A DNA stretch of 64,000 nt from Clostridiaceae bacterium (GTDB taxonomy: Bacteria; Bacillota; Clostridia; Oscillospirales; Acutalibacteraceae), in contig JAEERC010000038.1 in the NCBI GenBank assembly GCA_016285645.1, positions 1-64,000 on the forward strand, written 5' to 3'. Below the pieces are notes generated by a model. It was not told the DNA's origin, did no database searches, and saw nothing but the letters and a program-made list of their open reading frames with translations. A program made the position numbers and the translations under genes. Below are positions 16,951 through 26,923 of this stretch, in pieces. The stretch's first letter is position 1; the number at the start of each line of letters is the position of its first letter.

Positions 16951-17184
16951 TCAGTTGTTCTTGAGCCATTCCTCTGCCTTTGCGGCTGAGATGCTCTTGA
17001 TGTCTTCCTTGGTGTAGGGTGACTCTGAGCCGCCGTTTACATAGAGGAAGTAATAACCTTTATCTGCAGTTTTGTAAAGAGTTTCTTCGTAGCCCTTGGG
17101 GTCGCCGAAAAGACCGAAAGTTGTTTTCTTGACGAGTTCGGCGTTGTCGGTGTCATACACTCTCTTGCTGATGGTTTTTTTCAT
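16951..17184 (-). CDS. Small hypothetical protein (77 residues)
   Basis: A short acidic protein beginning MKKTISKRVYDTDNAELV, with a central LYKTADKGYYFLYVNGG stretch and a terminal EEWLKNN. The layout (start resembling 'YDTETA', middle 'LYRTKKGNWFLYGEGG', end 'A.EWLE') recalls a family of small proteins common on Firmicute mobile elements; this is from memory and unverified. AAAGGAG lies before the ATG. Nothing nearby is a mobile-element gene. Confidence 0.7.
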   Translation of the reverse strand: MKKTISKRVYDTDNAELVKKTTFGLFGDPKGYEETLYKTADKGYYFLYVNGGSESPYTKEDIKSISAAKAEEWLKNN

Positions 17185-17300
17185 CTTTTTATTCTCCTTT
17201 CTCAGAATTGCACTTTATTTTAACATTTAAAACTGTTATTGTTCAATATGTATAACTACAAATTTCGCAGTACAGGGTATGTTTTTTTAGTGAAAAATGA

Positions 17301-18590
17301 TTATTTTGTGAGGCGGAATGTGTAGAGATACTCAGAATCGATTGAATCGGGGTTGAACGGCTCAACGCAGAGCAGAACTTTTCCGTTCGCGTTCTTTACC
17401 TGAACCTTCGCCTGAGAGCCGAGGAGCGATGCCTTGAGCGATTCATCATAAGGCACTTCCTCAAGCAGTATTTCGCCGAACGGGAAGCGGTTGACTATCG
17501 CGTAGACATTGCCGCCGTTCTGAGTGTAGTAAATGCCGCTTTCATCGGTTTTCTTTTTGGTATAAACGCGCGAGGAATAAATCGCCTCGCCGTTTGTTTC
17601 AAGCCATTTACCCATCTGAAGAAGGCGCTCCTCCATAATGACGGGTATTGTGCCGTCAGCGGCGGGTCCCACATTGAGAAGGAAGTTGCCGCCCTTTGAA
17701 ACGAGGGAGCAGAGCATTTCGAGAAGCTCTTTTGCGCTCATATAGTCGTCCGTGCCCTCCATACGGTTGAAGCCGAACGACCTGCCGATTCCCCTGCACT
17801 CCTCAAACGGACGGTCAAGCGTGATATCCTCAAGATTCGTTTTGCCGTCGATAATGCCGTATTCCGTGGTGAAGTTGCCGCCGAGTTTTCCTCTTGTTTC
17901 GCTGCCCCAGCGATCGTTGGGAACAACGAAATCCTTAACGCTCGACTCGTTATAGAGCCACTGCAGAAAGTCGGTTGAGTGCCACACGCTGCTTTCGTGG
18001 TCCCATTCGCCGTCGGTGAAAAGCGTGTTCGGCTGATAGTTCTCAATCAGTTCCTTGAGCATCGGAATAAGGTGCTTGAGCGCGTACTCCTCGGGATCCT
18101 TGAGATAGAGCGGATGGTTCCACTCATATACGGAGTGATAGACGCCGAAACGCACATCCGTACCCTCGAGCGCTTTTTTGAGTTCCATAAGAAAGTCGCG
18201 GTGAGGACCGACCTCCACGCTGTTCCAGCCCGGAGCGTACTGAGTTTTGTAAAGGCAGAAGCCGTCGTGATGCTTTGAGACGAAGTTGAGATATTTCGCG
18301 CCGCTCTTACTGAATATTTCAGCCCATCTGTCCGCGTCGAAAAGCTCGGCTTTGAAGAGACTTACGAAATCCTCATATTTAAAATCCCTGCCGTAAACCC
18401 TGTCGTGGAACGCCCTGTTCGGGAACTCGGGGTTTTCGAGCTGCTTGAGATACCACTCGGCGTAGTCGCCCTTTCTTGTGAAGGCGGGCACGGAGTAAAG
18501 CCCCCAGTGGATGAAAATGCCGAATTTCGCGTCCGCGAACCACTGCGGAACGGGTCTTTTGTTCAATGATTCCCAGTTGTTTTCATACAT
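17301..18590 (-). CDS. Alpha-L-fucosidase, GH29
   Basis: A 429-residue retaining fucosidase expected to remove terminal L-fucose from host or plant glycans. GH29 marks are WFADAKFGIFIHWGLYS near the N-terminus, SKHHDGFCL, the nucleophile aspartate in LFTDGEWD, and GGNFLLNVGP. No signal peptide is present, so it is probably cytoplasmic. The frame extends to 18635, but the ATG at 18590 follows AGGTGA and matches the family N-terminus. It has its own promoter. Confidence 0.95.
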   Translation of the reverse strand: MYENNWESLNKRPVPQWFADAKFGIFIHWGLYSVPAFTRKGDYAEWYLKQLENPEFPNRAFHDRVYGRDFKYEDFVSLFKAELFDADRWAEIFSKSGAKYLNFVSKHHDGFCLYKTQYAPGWNSVEVGPHRDFLMELKKALEGTDVRFGVYHSVYEWNHPLYLKDPEEYALKHLIPMLKELIENYQPNTLFTDGEWDHESSVWHSTDFLQWLYNESSVKDFVVPNDRWGSETRGKLGGNFTTEYGIIDGKTNLEDITLDRPFEECRGIGRSFGFNRMEGTDDYMSAKELLEMLCSLVSKGGNFLLNVGPAADGTIPVIMEERLLQMGKWLETNGEAIYSSRVYTKKKTDESGIYYTQNGGNVYAIVNRFPFGEILLEEVPYDESLKASLLGSQAKVQVKNANGKVLLCVEPFNPDSIDSEYLYTFRLTK

Positions 18591-18625
18591 AATTCTCACC
18601 TGCATTACAAAATGTTTTTTATTTA

Positions 18626-18654
18626 ATAGTAACACCGAAATTTAATATAATCAA
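18626..18654 (-). promoter_or_regulatory. Promoter of the fucosidase gene
   Basis: Minus-strand TTGATT, 17-bp spacer, TACTAT. Confidence 0.6.
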
Positions 18655-18674
18655 CTTATTTTTATTTGGTGTAT

Positions 18675-18900
18675 TTATATTCGCCGTTGCCGGGCAGATT
18701 CCGTTTTGACCGGAACGCGGGATCGTAGAGCGCCGATTATATGTCCTCACGGACGTCCTTGTTGCGGGCGGATGATATCCGCCCCTACGACGCAAAACTT
18801 TGTTTTGCCCGGAACGCTCAAGCGCGTTCCATACGGTTATATAAATCGGCGAAGCCCCTTAATTACTCATTTCTCCTTGCTCACTTCTCATTAATTAAAA
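18675..18900. repeat. Composite intergenic repeat region
   Basis: No gene is supported here. The stretch holds a series of small palindromes: GGGCGGA...TCCGCCC (18766-18784), GCAAAAC...GTTTTGC (18792-18808) and GGAACGC...GCGTTCC (from 18811), followed by a TTAATTACTC... tract ending in ATTAATTAA. This layout resembles the REP-like intergenic repeats frequent in gut Clostridia. No second copy lies in this window. Confidence 0.55.
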
Positions 18901-18921
18901 ACGGCACGGAAAACCGTGCCG
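18895..18921 (-). terminator. Terminator of the phosphoesterase gene
   Basis: Minus-strand CGGCACGG/CCGTGCCG stem (18902-18921) with AAAA-type loop and a T-run. Confidence 0.85.
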
Positions 18922-18929
18922 CTTAATGT

Positions 18930-20564
18930 TCAGATTTCCGCAGACAGTCGCTCAAGTTCTTCTTCGGAAAGTTTTGTGTAACCCTCAATCGAGAAAACAG
19001 ACGGGTTTACCTTTGATGAGATTGATCTGATTTCGATAACCTTATCCGCGCCGCCGTCCTCAACTGTTTCGATTCTTTTGAGACTGCCCGAAATGTAATA
19101 ATATTTTACCGTTTCGCCGTCTGTTCTGTATTCCTCAACGGTATATGTTTTGCCGTTTATCTTCTCCGCAGTTGTTTTGACGAACTCCCTGCCTTCGTCG
19201 CCCGACGAATCAAAAATGCCTTCCGCGTCATCAAGAGCGTTGTCGCCGATAAGTTCCTCTGTGAATCCCGCGTCAATATACATTTTCAAAACGGGAAGAA
19301 CAAGATACATTTTTGTTCCGTCGTTGACAAACCTCGCCTTAATGCCCGAAACCGTTGTTTCGGTGGCGTATTTTTCGCCCTGCGAGTAAACCGTGAGCGG
19401 AACGGTTGTGCCGTCGGAGGTTACGGTGAGTTTAAGCGTGTATGTTCCCGATTCTATTATTTCATTGAAGCTTTTCTCCGCGGTTATAACCTCGGGGTTC
19501 AGATAGATATGGTCAAATGTACCCGTGCCGTCGGAGGAAATCGTGAGGGTTGAGGCGCCGTTCATTTCGGGCTCCCAGTAGCAGCCGGAGCCGCATTTGA
19601 GACCGTATGAAAGGCGGATGCCGTCAACGACCATTGAGGAGGAATTGACATGGTCGTGCCCGACTATTATATTCTTTGTGCTGCCGAGTTTTTTGCAGAG
19701 GTCAAAGAAGCCGTTGTTGCCTCTCGCGCAGCAGACCGCCTCGTGGTTTACACCGAAGCAGGTGTCGGCGTATTCTTCCTTCCAGCAGTCGTTTTCCTCA
19801 TCGTAGTATTCGGGATAATATGTCTCCTGCTCAACAACGGGAATGTGGAAGAACACAGAACTTTCGACCGTTTCGCCCGCGGAAGCGGTAATGCCTTTTA
19901 CAGCCCACTCGTACCACTCAAGCTGGTTTGCCCACAGGTGGTCGTAGCCCGCCTCGCCGTCCGCTCCGAGGTTGATTTTGCCCGCTTCGGTGTCGTCGGC
20001 GTCAGAGTGAGTGTCCATCATAAACAGTGTATGTATTATTTTACCGTTTTCGGTTATGTTGATAATATAGTTGCCGAAGCCCATTTCCTTGGGACCGAAT
20101 CTGAAAAGGCAGTTTTTGCAGGTGGTGAACTGGTAGGCGCACCAGAATTCCGAGGGCGTGTTCTGGCCGTCGTGGTTGCCCATTACGGGAGCCCAGGGAA
20201 TGCCGTAGGAGTCAATCTCCTTGCAAAGTTCGATGTAGCCGACCATACCCCAGGAATTGTCGCCCGTGAGGGTAATGAGATCGGGCTGAGCCTGCTCAAT
20301 CGCGGTTTTTATATCCGCCTTTGCGAGTTCCCAGGCGCTTGTGAACATCTCGCCGTCGCCGAGCTGAACATCCGCGAAGTTGAGAACAACGAAATCCCTG
20401 CCGGGTTTCTTTTCAAGTTCAACGCAGTATTCCGTTTCGAATTTCTGACCCGCGTCCCATTTTTCAAAATACTTTGACTGATTCGCGAAAAGCGGGGATA
20501 TAATCTGCCCGAGCGACATAAAGAACGCGAGAACAAGCGAAAAGACCGCCTTCAGGGTTTCCAT
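18930..20564 (-). CDS. Exported metallophosphoesterase with paralogous C-terminal domain
   Basis: A 544-residue exported protein. After an N-terminal hydrophobic segment comes a calcineurin-type phosphoesterase domain with the metal motifs NFADVQLG, TGDNSW, MGNHDGQ and VGHDHVN. From about residue 365 to the end is a second domain carrying TTVPLTVYSQG, VSGIKARFVNDGT and MYLVLP. That domain is shared, at clear similarity, with the lipoprotein encoded at 33725-34810. The frame opens at 20591 but the ATG at 20564 has AAAGGAGG in front. It lies just after the SGNH gene's terminator with no room for its own promoter, so it likely depends on read-through. Confidence 0.9.
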   Translation of the reverse strand: METLKAVFSLVLAFFMSLGQIISPLFANQSKYFEKWDAGQKFETEYCVELEKKPGRDFVVLNFADVQLGDGEMFTSAWELAKADIKTAIEQAQPDLITLTGDNSWGMVGYIELCKEIDSYGIPWAPVMGNHDGQNTPSEFWCAYQFTTCKNCLFRFGPKEMGFGNYIINITENGKIIHTLFMMDTHSDADDTEAGKINLGADGEAGYDHLWANQLEWYEWAVKGITASAGETVESSVFFHIPVVEQETYYPEYYDEENDCWKEEYADTCFGVNHEAVCCARGNNGFFDLCKKLGSTKNIIVGHDHVNSSSMVVDGIRLSYGLKCGSGCYWEPEMNGASTLTISSDGTGTFDHIYLNPEVITAEKSFNEIIESGTYTLKLTVTSDGTTVPLTVYSQGEKYATETTVSGIKARFVNDGTKMYLVLPVLKMYIDAGFTEELIGDNALDDAEGIFDSSGDEGREFVKTTAEKINGKTYTVEEYRTDGETVKYYYISGSLKRIETVEDGGADKVIEIRSISSKVNPSVFSIEGYTKLSEEELERLSAEI

Positions 20565-20582
20565 AAGATTTCCTCCTTTAAT

Positions 20583-20619
20583 CAAAAACACCGGTCAATC
20601 TTTCAAAATCAACCGGTGT
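20583..20619 (-). terminator. Terminator after the SGNH hydrolase gene
   Basis: Minus-strand ACACCGGT/ACCGGTGT stem (20588-20619) with a T-run. It may act as an attenuator before the phosphoesterase gene. Confidence 0.75.
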
Positions 20620-20625
20620 ATCTTT

Positions 20626-21462
20626 TTAAGTGTTTTCGTAGAGATAATCCACCCATTTGCAGGTGTATTTTTTGGTGAGGTGAATGCCGTCGCTCGACGC
20701 CTCGTCGGGAAGATAGCCCCTTGAATTGCGCAGAGCCTGCTGGGCGTCAACATAGACAAGAGCTTTGCTTTGGGCGAGATCCTTTATGTATGTGTTGGTT
20801 TTGTCAATCGCTTCCTGCGTTTCGTCGTTTGAGTTGGTGTCGCTCGCGTGCTCGCCTATCGGCATAATGGAGATAAGGTAAATCTCCGCGTCCGGGCATC
20901 TTTCGCGCACGGCGTCAACAACCTTGCCGTAGCGGCTCTCAAACACATTGAGGGCGTCCCATTCGCACTCGTTGTCGCCGAAATAGAGATAGATTCTTCT
21001 GAAATTCTTTCCGTTTATTTCGTCGATAATCGGCACGGAACTGCCGCTCAAGCTCTCGGTGAAAACGGAATCCACCGTGAGGCCCACCGTGGCATAGACA
21101 TTTTTGACAACGCCGAAGGTCGCGAAATCCATAACCCTCGAGTTGCCTATGAACGCCGAATCGTCAAAATATGAATAGTCGTATGAGCCGTCCGCCTTCT
21201 TGGGCTTTCCCTGTGTGGAGACGGTGCTTTCCGGCAATGTGAAATCGCCCGGAACGGTGCCGGCGGGGCTTTGGCTGCTCTGCTGAGCGTCCGTCTGAAA
21301 AATGCCGGAGGTTTCGCTCTGCAGCCCCTGAGACTGCGCGGGCAAAGCCGTGCTTTCCCCTTCATTTTTATCGGAACAGCCGGCGGCTGAAAACAGGACG
21401 GCGCCAACCGCCGTCAAAGCAATTGCGGTTTTAAAAAATCTTTTCACTTTTGTCACACTCAC
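20626..21462 (-). CDS. SGNH/GDSL-type hydrolase lipoprotein
   Basis: A 278-residue lipoprotein: signal and lipobox SAAGC near residue 29, then a Ser/Gln/Thr-rich linker to about residue 90. The hydrolase domain has FIGNSRV (the GDS-like nucleophile block), YFGDNE (block III-like) and DGIHLTKKY (the Asp/His block). It probably deacylates a cell-surface or extracellular substrate. Start choice is uncertain: GTG codons occur at residues 1, 3 and 6 and the ribosome site is weak. Confidence 0.87.
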   Translation of the reverse strand: MSVTKVKRFFKTAIALTAVGAVLFSAAGCSDKNEGESTALPAQSQGLQSETSGIFQTDAQQSSQSPAGTVPGDFTLPESTVSTQGKPKKADGSYDYSYFDDSAFIGNSRVMDFATFGVVKNVYATVGLTVDSVFTESLSGSSVPIIDEINGKNFRRIYLYFGDNECEWDALNVFESRYGKVVDAVRERCPDAEIYLISIMPIGEHASDTNSNDETQEAIDKTNTYIKDLAQSKALVYVDAQQALRNSRGYLPDEASSDGIHLTKKYTCKWVDYLYENT

Positions 21463-21533
21463 TGTATAAATTAACTGTCGAAAAAAACAGATATCATTAA
21501 AATATCCCTCGCAACAATTCCGAAGGGAATATG

Positions 21534-21562
21534 ATTATATAACATATCGGGGCAGAATGCAA
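21534..21562 (-). promoter_or_regulatory. Promoter of the SGNH hydrolase gene
   Basis: Minus-strand TTGCAT, 17-bp spacer, TATAAT, with an untranslated leader of roughly 65 nt. Confidence 0.75.
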
Positions 21563-21587
21563 TATTATTCAAAAAAATATTTTTGAA

Positions 21588-21601
21588 TGAATAAATATTA
21601 A
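21588..21601 (+). promoter_or_regulatory. Possible ArgR box upstream of carAB
   Basis: TGAATAAATATTAA matches the TGAAT-N4-ATTCA style arginine operator except at one base. It lies about 30 bp before the carAB -35 box. The whole area is very AT-rich, so chance similarity is likely. Confidence 0.25.
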
Positions 21602-21630
21602 TTTTTATGCTAAAAAATATGAAAAAACTC

Positions 21631-21658
21631 TTGACAAACTCGCAAAAAAGTAAATAAT
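21631..21658 (+). promoter_or_regulatory. Promoter of carAB
   Basis: TTGACA, 16-bp spacer, AATAAT. No PyrR-type attenuator or terminator is visible in the roughly 60-nt leader. Confidence 0.65.
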
Positions 21659-21723
21659 AATACATTAAGGATTAATTCAGTATTAAATTATGTTCTATAA
21701 AATCTCTTTAAAGGAGGCACGGG

Positions 21724-22818
21724 ATGAAACAGTTTGACAGAAAACTGATTCTCGAAGACGGGGCGGAATACTGCGGCTACGGTTTCGGCGGCAGTTCGCA
21801 GAGAGTCTGCGAGGTTGTTTTCAACACCTCCATGGTCGGATATCAGGAGATTATTTCCGACCCGTCCTACACATATCAGGCGGTTGTTATGACCTACCCT
21901 CTCATAGGCAATTACGGCATAACGGACGAGGACTTTGAAAGCAAGAATATGACAATAGGCGGTCTTATCGTGCGTGATTACAACGATATGCCGTCCAATT
22001 TCCGCTACACAAAAACGCTCTCCGAACTGCTCGAGGAAAACGACATTCCCGGCATATACGGCATTGACACGCGCGAACTCACCCGCTCCATACGCGACAG
22101 GGGCGCGAGAAGGGCGCTGATTACCGGCATTGACACCACGCTCGAGGAGGGGCTTGAGATAATCAGAAACACCCCCGTTCCGACCGACGCCGTGTCGAAG
22201 GTCAGTTGCAAAAAACGCTGGTATTCGCGCACATCGAACCACAAATACAATGTTGTGGCGGTTGACTGCGGAATAAAGCTGAACATTGTGCGTTCGCTCA
22301 ACAAGGTCGGCTGCAACGTGACTATTGTTCCCTATGACATCACCGCCGAGGAGATTGAGTTTATGAACCCCGACGGCATCTTTCTCTCGAACGGTCCCGG
22401 CGACCCCGAGGATGTCACCCCCGTTATTGAGGCGGTCAGAAAACTCAAGGGTAAATACCCGATATTCGGCATCTGCCTCGGTCACCAGATAATCGGTCTC
22501 GCATACGGCGGAAAAACATATAAACTCAAATTCGGCCACCACGGCGGAAACCATCCCGTCAAAAATCTGAAGACGGGCAAAATCGAAATAACCTCGCAGA
22601 ACCACAACTACGCCGTTGACGCGGACAGCCTCGGCGGCACGGGACTTGAGGTCACTCACATAAACATTCTCGACAACACCGTGGAGGGTATGGAATGCAA
22701 GGCGGACAGGGTTTTCAGCGTGCAGTATCACCCCGAGAGCGCTCCCGGTCCGCAGGACAGTTTTTATCTGTTTGACGGGTTCCTCAACGCTATGAAGGAG
22801 GCGAAGGAAAATGCCTAA
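21724..22818 (+). CDS. carA: Carbamoyl-phosphate synthase small subunit
   Basis: Glutaminase subunit that supplies ammonia to CarB for carbamoyl phosphate, the precursor of arginine and pyrimidines. The 364 residues carry an N-terminal CPSase small-chain domain ([25 protein letters not shown]) and a C-terminal class I amidotransferase with nucleophile cysteine in GICLGHQ and the His/Glu pair in [18 protein letters not shown] precedes the ATG. It overlaps carB by 8 bp. Confidence 0.98.
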   Translation: MKQFDRKLILEDGAEYCGYGFGGSSQRVCEVVFNTSMVGYQEIISDPSYTYQAVVMTYPLIGNYGITDEDFESKNMTIGGLIVRDYNDMPSNFRYTKTLSELLEENDIPGIYGIDTRELTRSIRDRGARRALITGIDTTLEEGLEIIRNTPVPTDAVSKVSCKKRWYSRTSNHKYNVVAVDCGIKLNIVRSLNKVGCNVTIVPYDITAEEIEFMNPDGIFLSNGPGDPEDVTPVIEAVRKLKGKYPIFGICLGHQIIGLAYGGKTYKLKFGHHGGNHPVKNLKTGKIEITSQNHNYAVDADSLGGTGLEVTHINILDNTVEGMECKADRVFSVQYHPESAPGPQDSFYLFDGFLNAMKEAKENA

Positions 22819-25800
22819 AAGAACCGACATCAAAAAAGTTCTCGTAATCGGCTCGGGTCCGATTGTTATCGGTCAGGCGGCTGAATTCGACTACGCCGGC
22901 ACTCAGGCGTGCCTCGCCCTTAAAGAGGAGGGCTACGAGGTTGTGCTCGCGAACTCCAACCCCGCTACAATAATGACCGACACCTCTATTGCGGATAAAG
23001 TATATATGGAGCCGCTGACTCTCGAATATTTAGCGAGAATCTGCCGTTATGAACGCCCGGACGCAATCATACCCGGACTCGGCGGTCAGACGGGCCTGAA
23101 CCTCGCTATGCGCCTTGCCAAAAAAGGCGTTCTCGAGGAGTGCGGAATCGAACTTCTCGGCACCGAGGCGAAGAGTATTGAAATGGCGGAGGACCGCGAA
23201 CTTTTCAAGGAACTCTGCGAAAGAATAGGCGAGCCCGTTGTGCCCTCACAGATAACCTACTCCATTGAAGAGGCGATTGAGGCGGCGCACGAAATCGGAT
23301 ATCCCGTAATACTGCGTCCCGCGTTCACACTGGGCGGCACGGGCGGCGGCTTTGCCGAGAGCGACGACGAAATGCGACTTATGATGAAAAACGCGCTCGC
23401 AGTCTCTCCCGTTCACCAGGTGCTCATTGAAAAGAGCATAAAGGGCTACAAAGAGATTGAATATGAGGTTATGCGCGACGCCAACGATACGGCCATAACC
23501 GTATGTAATATGGAAAACCTCGACCCCGTCGGCATCCACACGGGCGACTCAATAGTCGTAGCACCCAGCCAGACGCTGACAAACAAGGAATACCACATGC
23601 TGCGCGACAGCGCGCTCAAAATAATACGCGCCCTTGAGGTGAAGGGCGGCTGCAACGTGCAGTTCGCGCTCGACCCGCAGTCGTTCAGATACTATGTAAT
23701 CGAGGTTAATCCCAGAGTTTCGCGCTCGTCCGCCCTCGCTTCAAAGGCGAGCGGCTACCCGATTGCGAGGGTTTCGGCTAAAATCGCGGTAGGATTAAAC
23801 CTGGACGAAATAATGCTCGCCAACACCCCCGCCTGCTTCGAGCCGACGCTCGACTATGTAGTAACGAAAATGCCGCGCTTCCCCTTCGACAAATTCGCCG
23901 ACGCGAACAACCGCCTTTCAACCCAGATGAAGGCGACCGGCGAGGTTATGAGCATTGGCAGAACAATGGAGGAAAGCCTGCTCAAAGCCATCCGTTCGCT
24001 CGAGGTGGGCAAGAACCATATCCATATGGAAAAATTCGACTCCTCCAATATGACGGCGGACGACCTGCTCGAATACATCGCCGAGGGCACGGACGACAGA
24101 ATCTACGCCATTTCGCAGCTTATGTGGATGGGCGTTGACCACTCGAGAATCTGCAACATAACGCAGATAGATATGTTCTTCCTCGACAAAATCAAGAATA
24201 TAGTTGATTTTGAAAAGGAGATGGAGGCAAATCCCGACTCGCCCGAACTTCTGCGTATGGCGAAAAAGATGGGCTTCTCGGATTCCTATGTAGCCGAACT
24301 GTGGAAAACCACTGAGGACGATATCTATGAGCGCAGGGTAAGAGAAAAGATATTCCCCGTTTACAAGATGATTGACACCTGCGCCAGCGAGTTTGACAGT
24401 TATGTTCCGTATTTTTACTCGACCTACGAGAGCGAGAACGAGTCGATAGTCTCCGACAGGGAGAAAATCATAGTGCTCGGTTCGGGACCCATCCGTATAG
24501 GTCAGGGTGTTGAGTTTGACTATTCCACCGTGCACGCGGTAACCGCCATTCACAACGCGGGCTATGAGGCGATAGTCATAAACAACAACCCCGAAACGGT
24601 ATCGACCGACTACACCACCGCCGACAAGCTCTATTTCGAGCCGTTGACCGCGGAGGATGTAATGAACATAGTCCACCTAGAAAAGCCGCTCGGCGTAATC
24701 GCCACTCTCGGCGGACAGACAGCCGTAAACCTCGCCGCTCCGCTCACCGCGAGAGGCGTTAAGATAATCGGCACGGACTGCGAGGCGATTGACAAGGCGG
24801 AGGACAGGGACGCCTTTGACCGTCTTATCCGTTCGCTCGGAATTCCCCACCCCGTGGGCGAAGCGGTCACGAACATTGAGGCGGGCGTTGCCGCAGCCGA
24901 AAAAATCGGCTACCCCGTGCTTGTGCGACCCTCTTTCGTTCTCGGCGGCAGGGCGATGGAAATAGTCGCCAACGAGGAGATGCTTCGCCAGTATCTCACA
25001 AACGCCGTTAAGGTTGACGAGGACAAACCCGTGCTCGTTGACAAATATGTTATGGGCAAAGAGGTTGAGGTTGACGCCGTGTGCGACGGCAAGGAGGTCT
25101 TTATACCCGGCATTATGGAACTCGTTGAGCGCACGGGCGTTCACTCGGGCGACAGCACAAGCGTCTATCCCCCGTTCAGCATTTCGCAGAAGGTGCGTGA
25201 GACAATCTGCGAATATACGACTAAGCTCGGTCTGGGCATAGGCATTGTGGGCCTTTTCAACATCCAGTTCATCGTTGACAAAAACGACGACGTGTTCATA
25301 ATCGAGGTCAATCCCCGCGCTTCAAGAAGCGTGCCCTTCCTCTCAAAATCGGCGGGTTGGAGTCTCGTAAACATAGCCACAAGGGCAATGCTCGGCGAAA
25401 GTCTCAGAGACCAGGGAATAACCGAAATGATTCCCGGGGACGCGAAGCGCTGGTATGTCAAAGCCCCCGCTTTCTCATTTGAGAAACTCACGGGTATGGA
25501 CACCTATCTCTCACCCGAAATGAAGTCAACGGGCGAGGCAATCGGCTATGACGACTCGCTCGACCGCGCCCTCTACAAGGCGATGCAGGCATCGGGTATA
25601 AAGATGAAATACTACGGCACTGTGCTTGTGAGCATTGCCGATGAGGACAAGGAGGAGGCGCTTCCCCTCATCAAGCGCTTCTACCGCCTCGGCTTCAATA
25701 TTGAGGCGACGGGCGGCACGGCGGATTATCTCAAATCAAACGGCATCCGCACCCGCACACGCCACAAGATTTCCGACGGCGACGAGGAGATTATCAAAAC

Positions 25801-26008
25801 GCTCCGCGCGGGCTATGTAAGCTATGTCATCAGCACGCGCTCGGTTATGAGCGGCATAAAATTCGGCTCGGGCGCGGCGCTCAGAAAGGCGGCTATACAG
25901 AACGGCGTTACAGTTTTCACCTCGCTCGACACCGTGCGCATTATGCTTGACGTGCTCGAAAACGCCATACCCGCAATCTCGACAATCGATTCGGGAAAAA
26001 CAAGGTAA
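22811..26008 (+). CDS. carB: Carbamoyl-phosphate synthase large subunit
   Basis: Catalytic subunit of 1065 residues with two homologous ATP-grasp halves. The first starts [21 protein letters not shown] and the second [21 protein letters not shown], near residue 555. Each half has the GGTGGG/GGRAME-type grasp loop and an EVNPR metal motif. The C-terminal methylglyoxal-synthase-like allosteric domain (from about 930) includes [13 protein letters not shown]. Length is normal and the frame intact. It forms a two-gene operon with carA. Confidence 0.98.
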   Translation: MPKRTDIKKVLVIGSGPIVIGQAAEFDYAGTQACLALKEEGYEVVLANSNPATIMTDTSIADKVYMEPLTLEYLARICRYERPDAIIPGLGGQTGLNLAMRLAKKGVLEECGIELLGTEAKSIEMAEDRELFKELCERIGEPVVPSQITYSIEEAIEAAHEIGYPVILRPAFTLGGTGGGFAESDDEMRLMMKNALAVSPVHQVLIEKSIKGYKEIEYEVMRDANDTAITVCNMENLDPVGIHTGDSIVVAPSQTLTNKEYHMLRDSALKIIRALEVKGGCNVQFALDPQSFRYYVIEVNPRVSRSSALASKASGYPIARVSAKIAVGLNLDEIMLANTPACFEPTLDYVVTKMPRFPFDKFADANNRLSTQMKATGEVMSIGRTMEESLLKAIRSLEVGKNHIHMEKFDSSNMTADDLLEYIAEGTDDRIYAISQLMWMGVDHSRICNITQIDMFFLDKIKNIVDFEKEMEANPDSPELLRMAKKMGFSDSYVAELWKTTEDDIYERRVREKIFPVYKMIDTCASEFDSYVPYFYSTYESENESIVSDREKIIVLGSGPIRIGQGVEFDYSTVHAVTAIHNAGYEAIVINNNPETVSTDYTTADKLYFEPLTAEDVMNIVHLEKPLGVIATLGGQTAVNLAAPLTARGVKIIGTDCEAIDKAEDRDAFDRLIRSLGIPHPVGEAVTNIEAGVAAAEKIGYPVLVRPSFVLGGRAMEIVANEEMLRQYLTNAVKVDEDKPVLVDKYVMGKEVEVDAVCDGKEVFIPGIMELVERTGVHSGDSTSVYPPFSISQKVRETICEYTTKLGLGIGIVGLFNIQFIVDKNDDVFIIEVNPRASRSVPFLSKSAGWSLVNIATRAMLGESLRDQGITEMIPGDAKRWYVKAPAFSFEKLTGMDTYLSPEMKSTGEAIGYDDSLDRALYKAMQASGIKMKYYGTVLVSIADEDKEEALPLIKRFYRLGFNIEATGGTADYLKSNGIRTRTRHKISDGDEEIIKTLRAGYVSYVISTRSVMSGIKFGSGAALRKAAIQNGVTVFTSLDTVRIMLDVLENAIPAISTIDSGKTR

Positions 26009-26017
26009 CATTCACCG

Positions 26018-26049
26018 ATACCCGGGAAGAAAATTTCCGGGTATTTTTG
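26018..26049 (+). terminator. Terminator of carAB
   Basis: ATACCCGG...CCGGGTAT stem with one bulged base, followed by TTTTT. Confidence 0.85.
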
Positions 26050-26078
26050 CTTTACGGCAAATTGTAATTCTTTATTAA

Positions 26079-26108
26079 TTGACATATTATTTTATTGTAT
26101 GATAAAAT
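26079..26108 (+). promoter_or_regulatory. Promoter of the DUF5058 unit
   Basis: TTGACA, 18-bp spacer, TAAAAT. Confidence 0.7.
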
Positions 26109-26146
26109 AATTTTCAGTTCTTTTTATTATGTAAGGAGGAGATATT

Positions 26147-26911
26147 TTGGATTTCAAAGAAGGAGCGGTAATGTACGCCATCGCCTTCGCGATAGTGGCG
26201 TTTATCGTGGCTCAGTCACTGTTTTTCATTGTCAAATCGTGGAAGCACGGCAAGCAGCTCGGCATAAAGAAAGAAACGCTGGTGTCAACGGTAACATCAA
26301 GCATTCTTTTCAGCATAGCGCCTGGTATTTCAATTCTCGCAACTGTTCTCGCGCTTGCGAACGCGCTCGGAATTGTTGTGCCGTGGATACGCCTGACAGT
26401 TATAGGCAACCTCGCTTATGAAACGGTGGCGGCGGAATCCACACTCGGCATTCTCGGCGGCTCGCTGAGCAAAGAGGTAACCGACCCCACACAGTTCTCC
26501 ACGGTAGCGTGGGCTATGACTCTCGGCTCGATGTTCCCGCTTACATTCCTTCCGCTCGTCTGCAAAAAACTGCAGAAGAAAATCGGCGGAGCCGTAAACA
26601 CGAACGAAAAAACCGCAATGCTCGGCGATGTTGTTTCGGCTGCCGCGTTCATCGGTATTATTTCCGCCTTCATCGCAAGGGCAATAGCCGGCACAAGCAC
26701 AAGCGATCCTTCGACAAACGCGGGCGTTATGTCGGTAACCGTGCTTGTTGTGGCAATAGCCGCGATGCTGATTCTGTCGGGTCTCTGCAAAAAATTCAAG
26801 TGGACTTCCTTTGAACCGTTCGCAATGCCGATAAGCATGTTTATCGGTATGGCGGCGGCAATAGTCATGAATGTCTGCCTGCCCGATATTGCGGCAATAA
26901 CCTGGAGATAA
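26147..26911 (+). CDS. DUF5058 family membrane protein
   Basis: A 254-residue integral membrane protein of the DUF5058 family; function unknown. About six to seven hydrophobic spans are visible, starting with residues 9-30 and including ISILATVLALANALGIVVP. Its start is TTG, 7 bp after AGGAGG. It is followed after 12 bp by a second membrane protein of similar size, so the two may form one membrane complex. Downstream lie a NifU-like scaffold and a GGGtGRT protein, an association I recall from other Clostridia. A two-component transporter is an inference. Confidence 0.85.
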   Translation: MDFKEGAVMYAIAFAIVAFIVAQSLFFIVKSWKHGKQLGIKKETLVSTVTSSILFSIAPGISILATVLALANALGIVVPWIRLTVIGNLAYETVAAESTLGILGGSLSKEVTDPTQFSTVAWAMTLGSMFPLTFLPLVCKKLQKKIGGAVNTNEKTAMLGDVVSAAAFIGIISAFIARAIAGTSTSDPSTNAGVMSVTVLVVAIAAMLILSGLCKKFKWTSFEPFAMPISMFIGMAAAIVMNVCLPDIAAITWR

Positions 26912-26923
26912 GGAGGGGGAACT

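Noticed and set aside
16951-17184. Mobile element suggested by the 77-residue protein
   Set aside because: No transposase, integrase, repeat ends or conjugation genes occur nearby; the family resemblance alone is not enough.
21688-22833. 381-codon minus-strand frame opposite carA
   Set aside because: carA is unmistakable on the plus strand with ribosome site and motifs. The opposite frame stays open because of the codon bias of the real gene.
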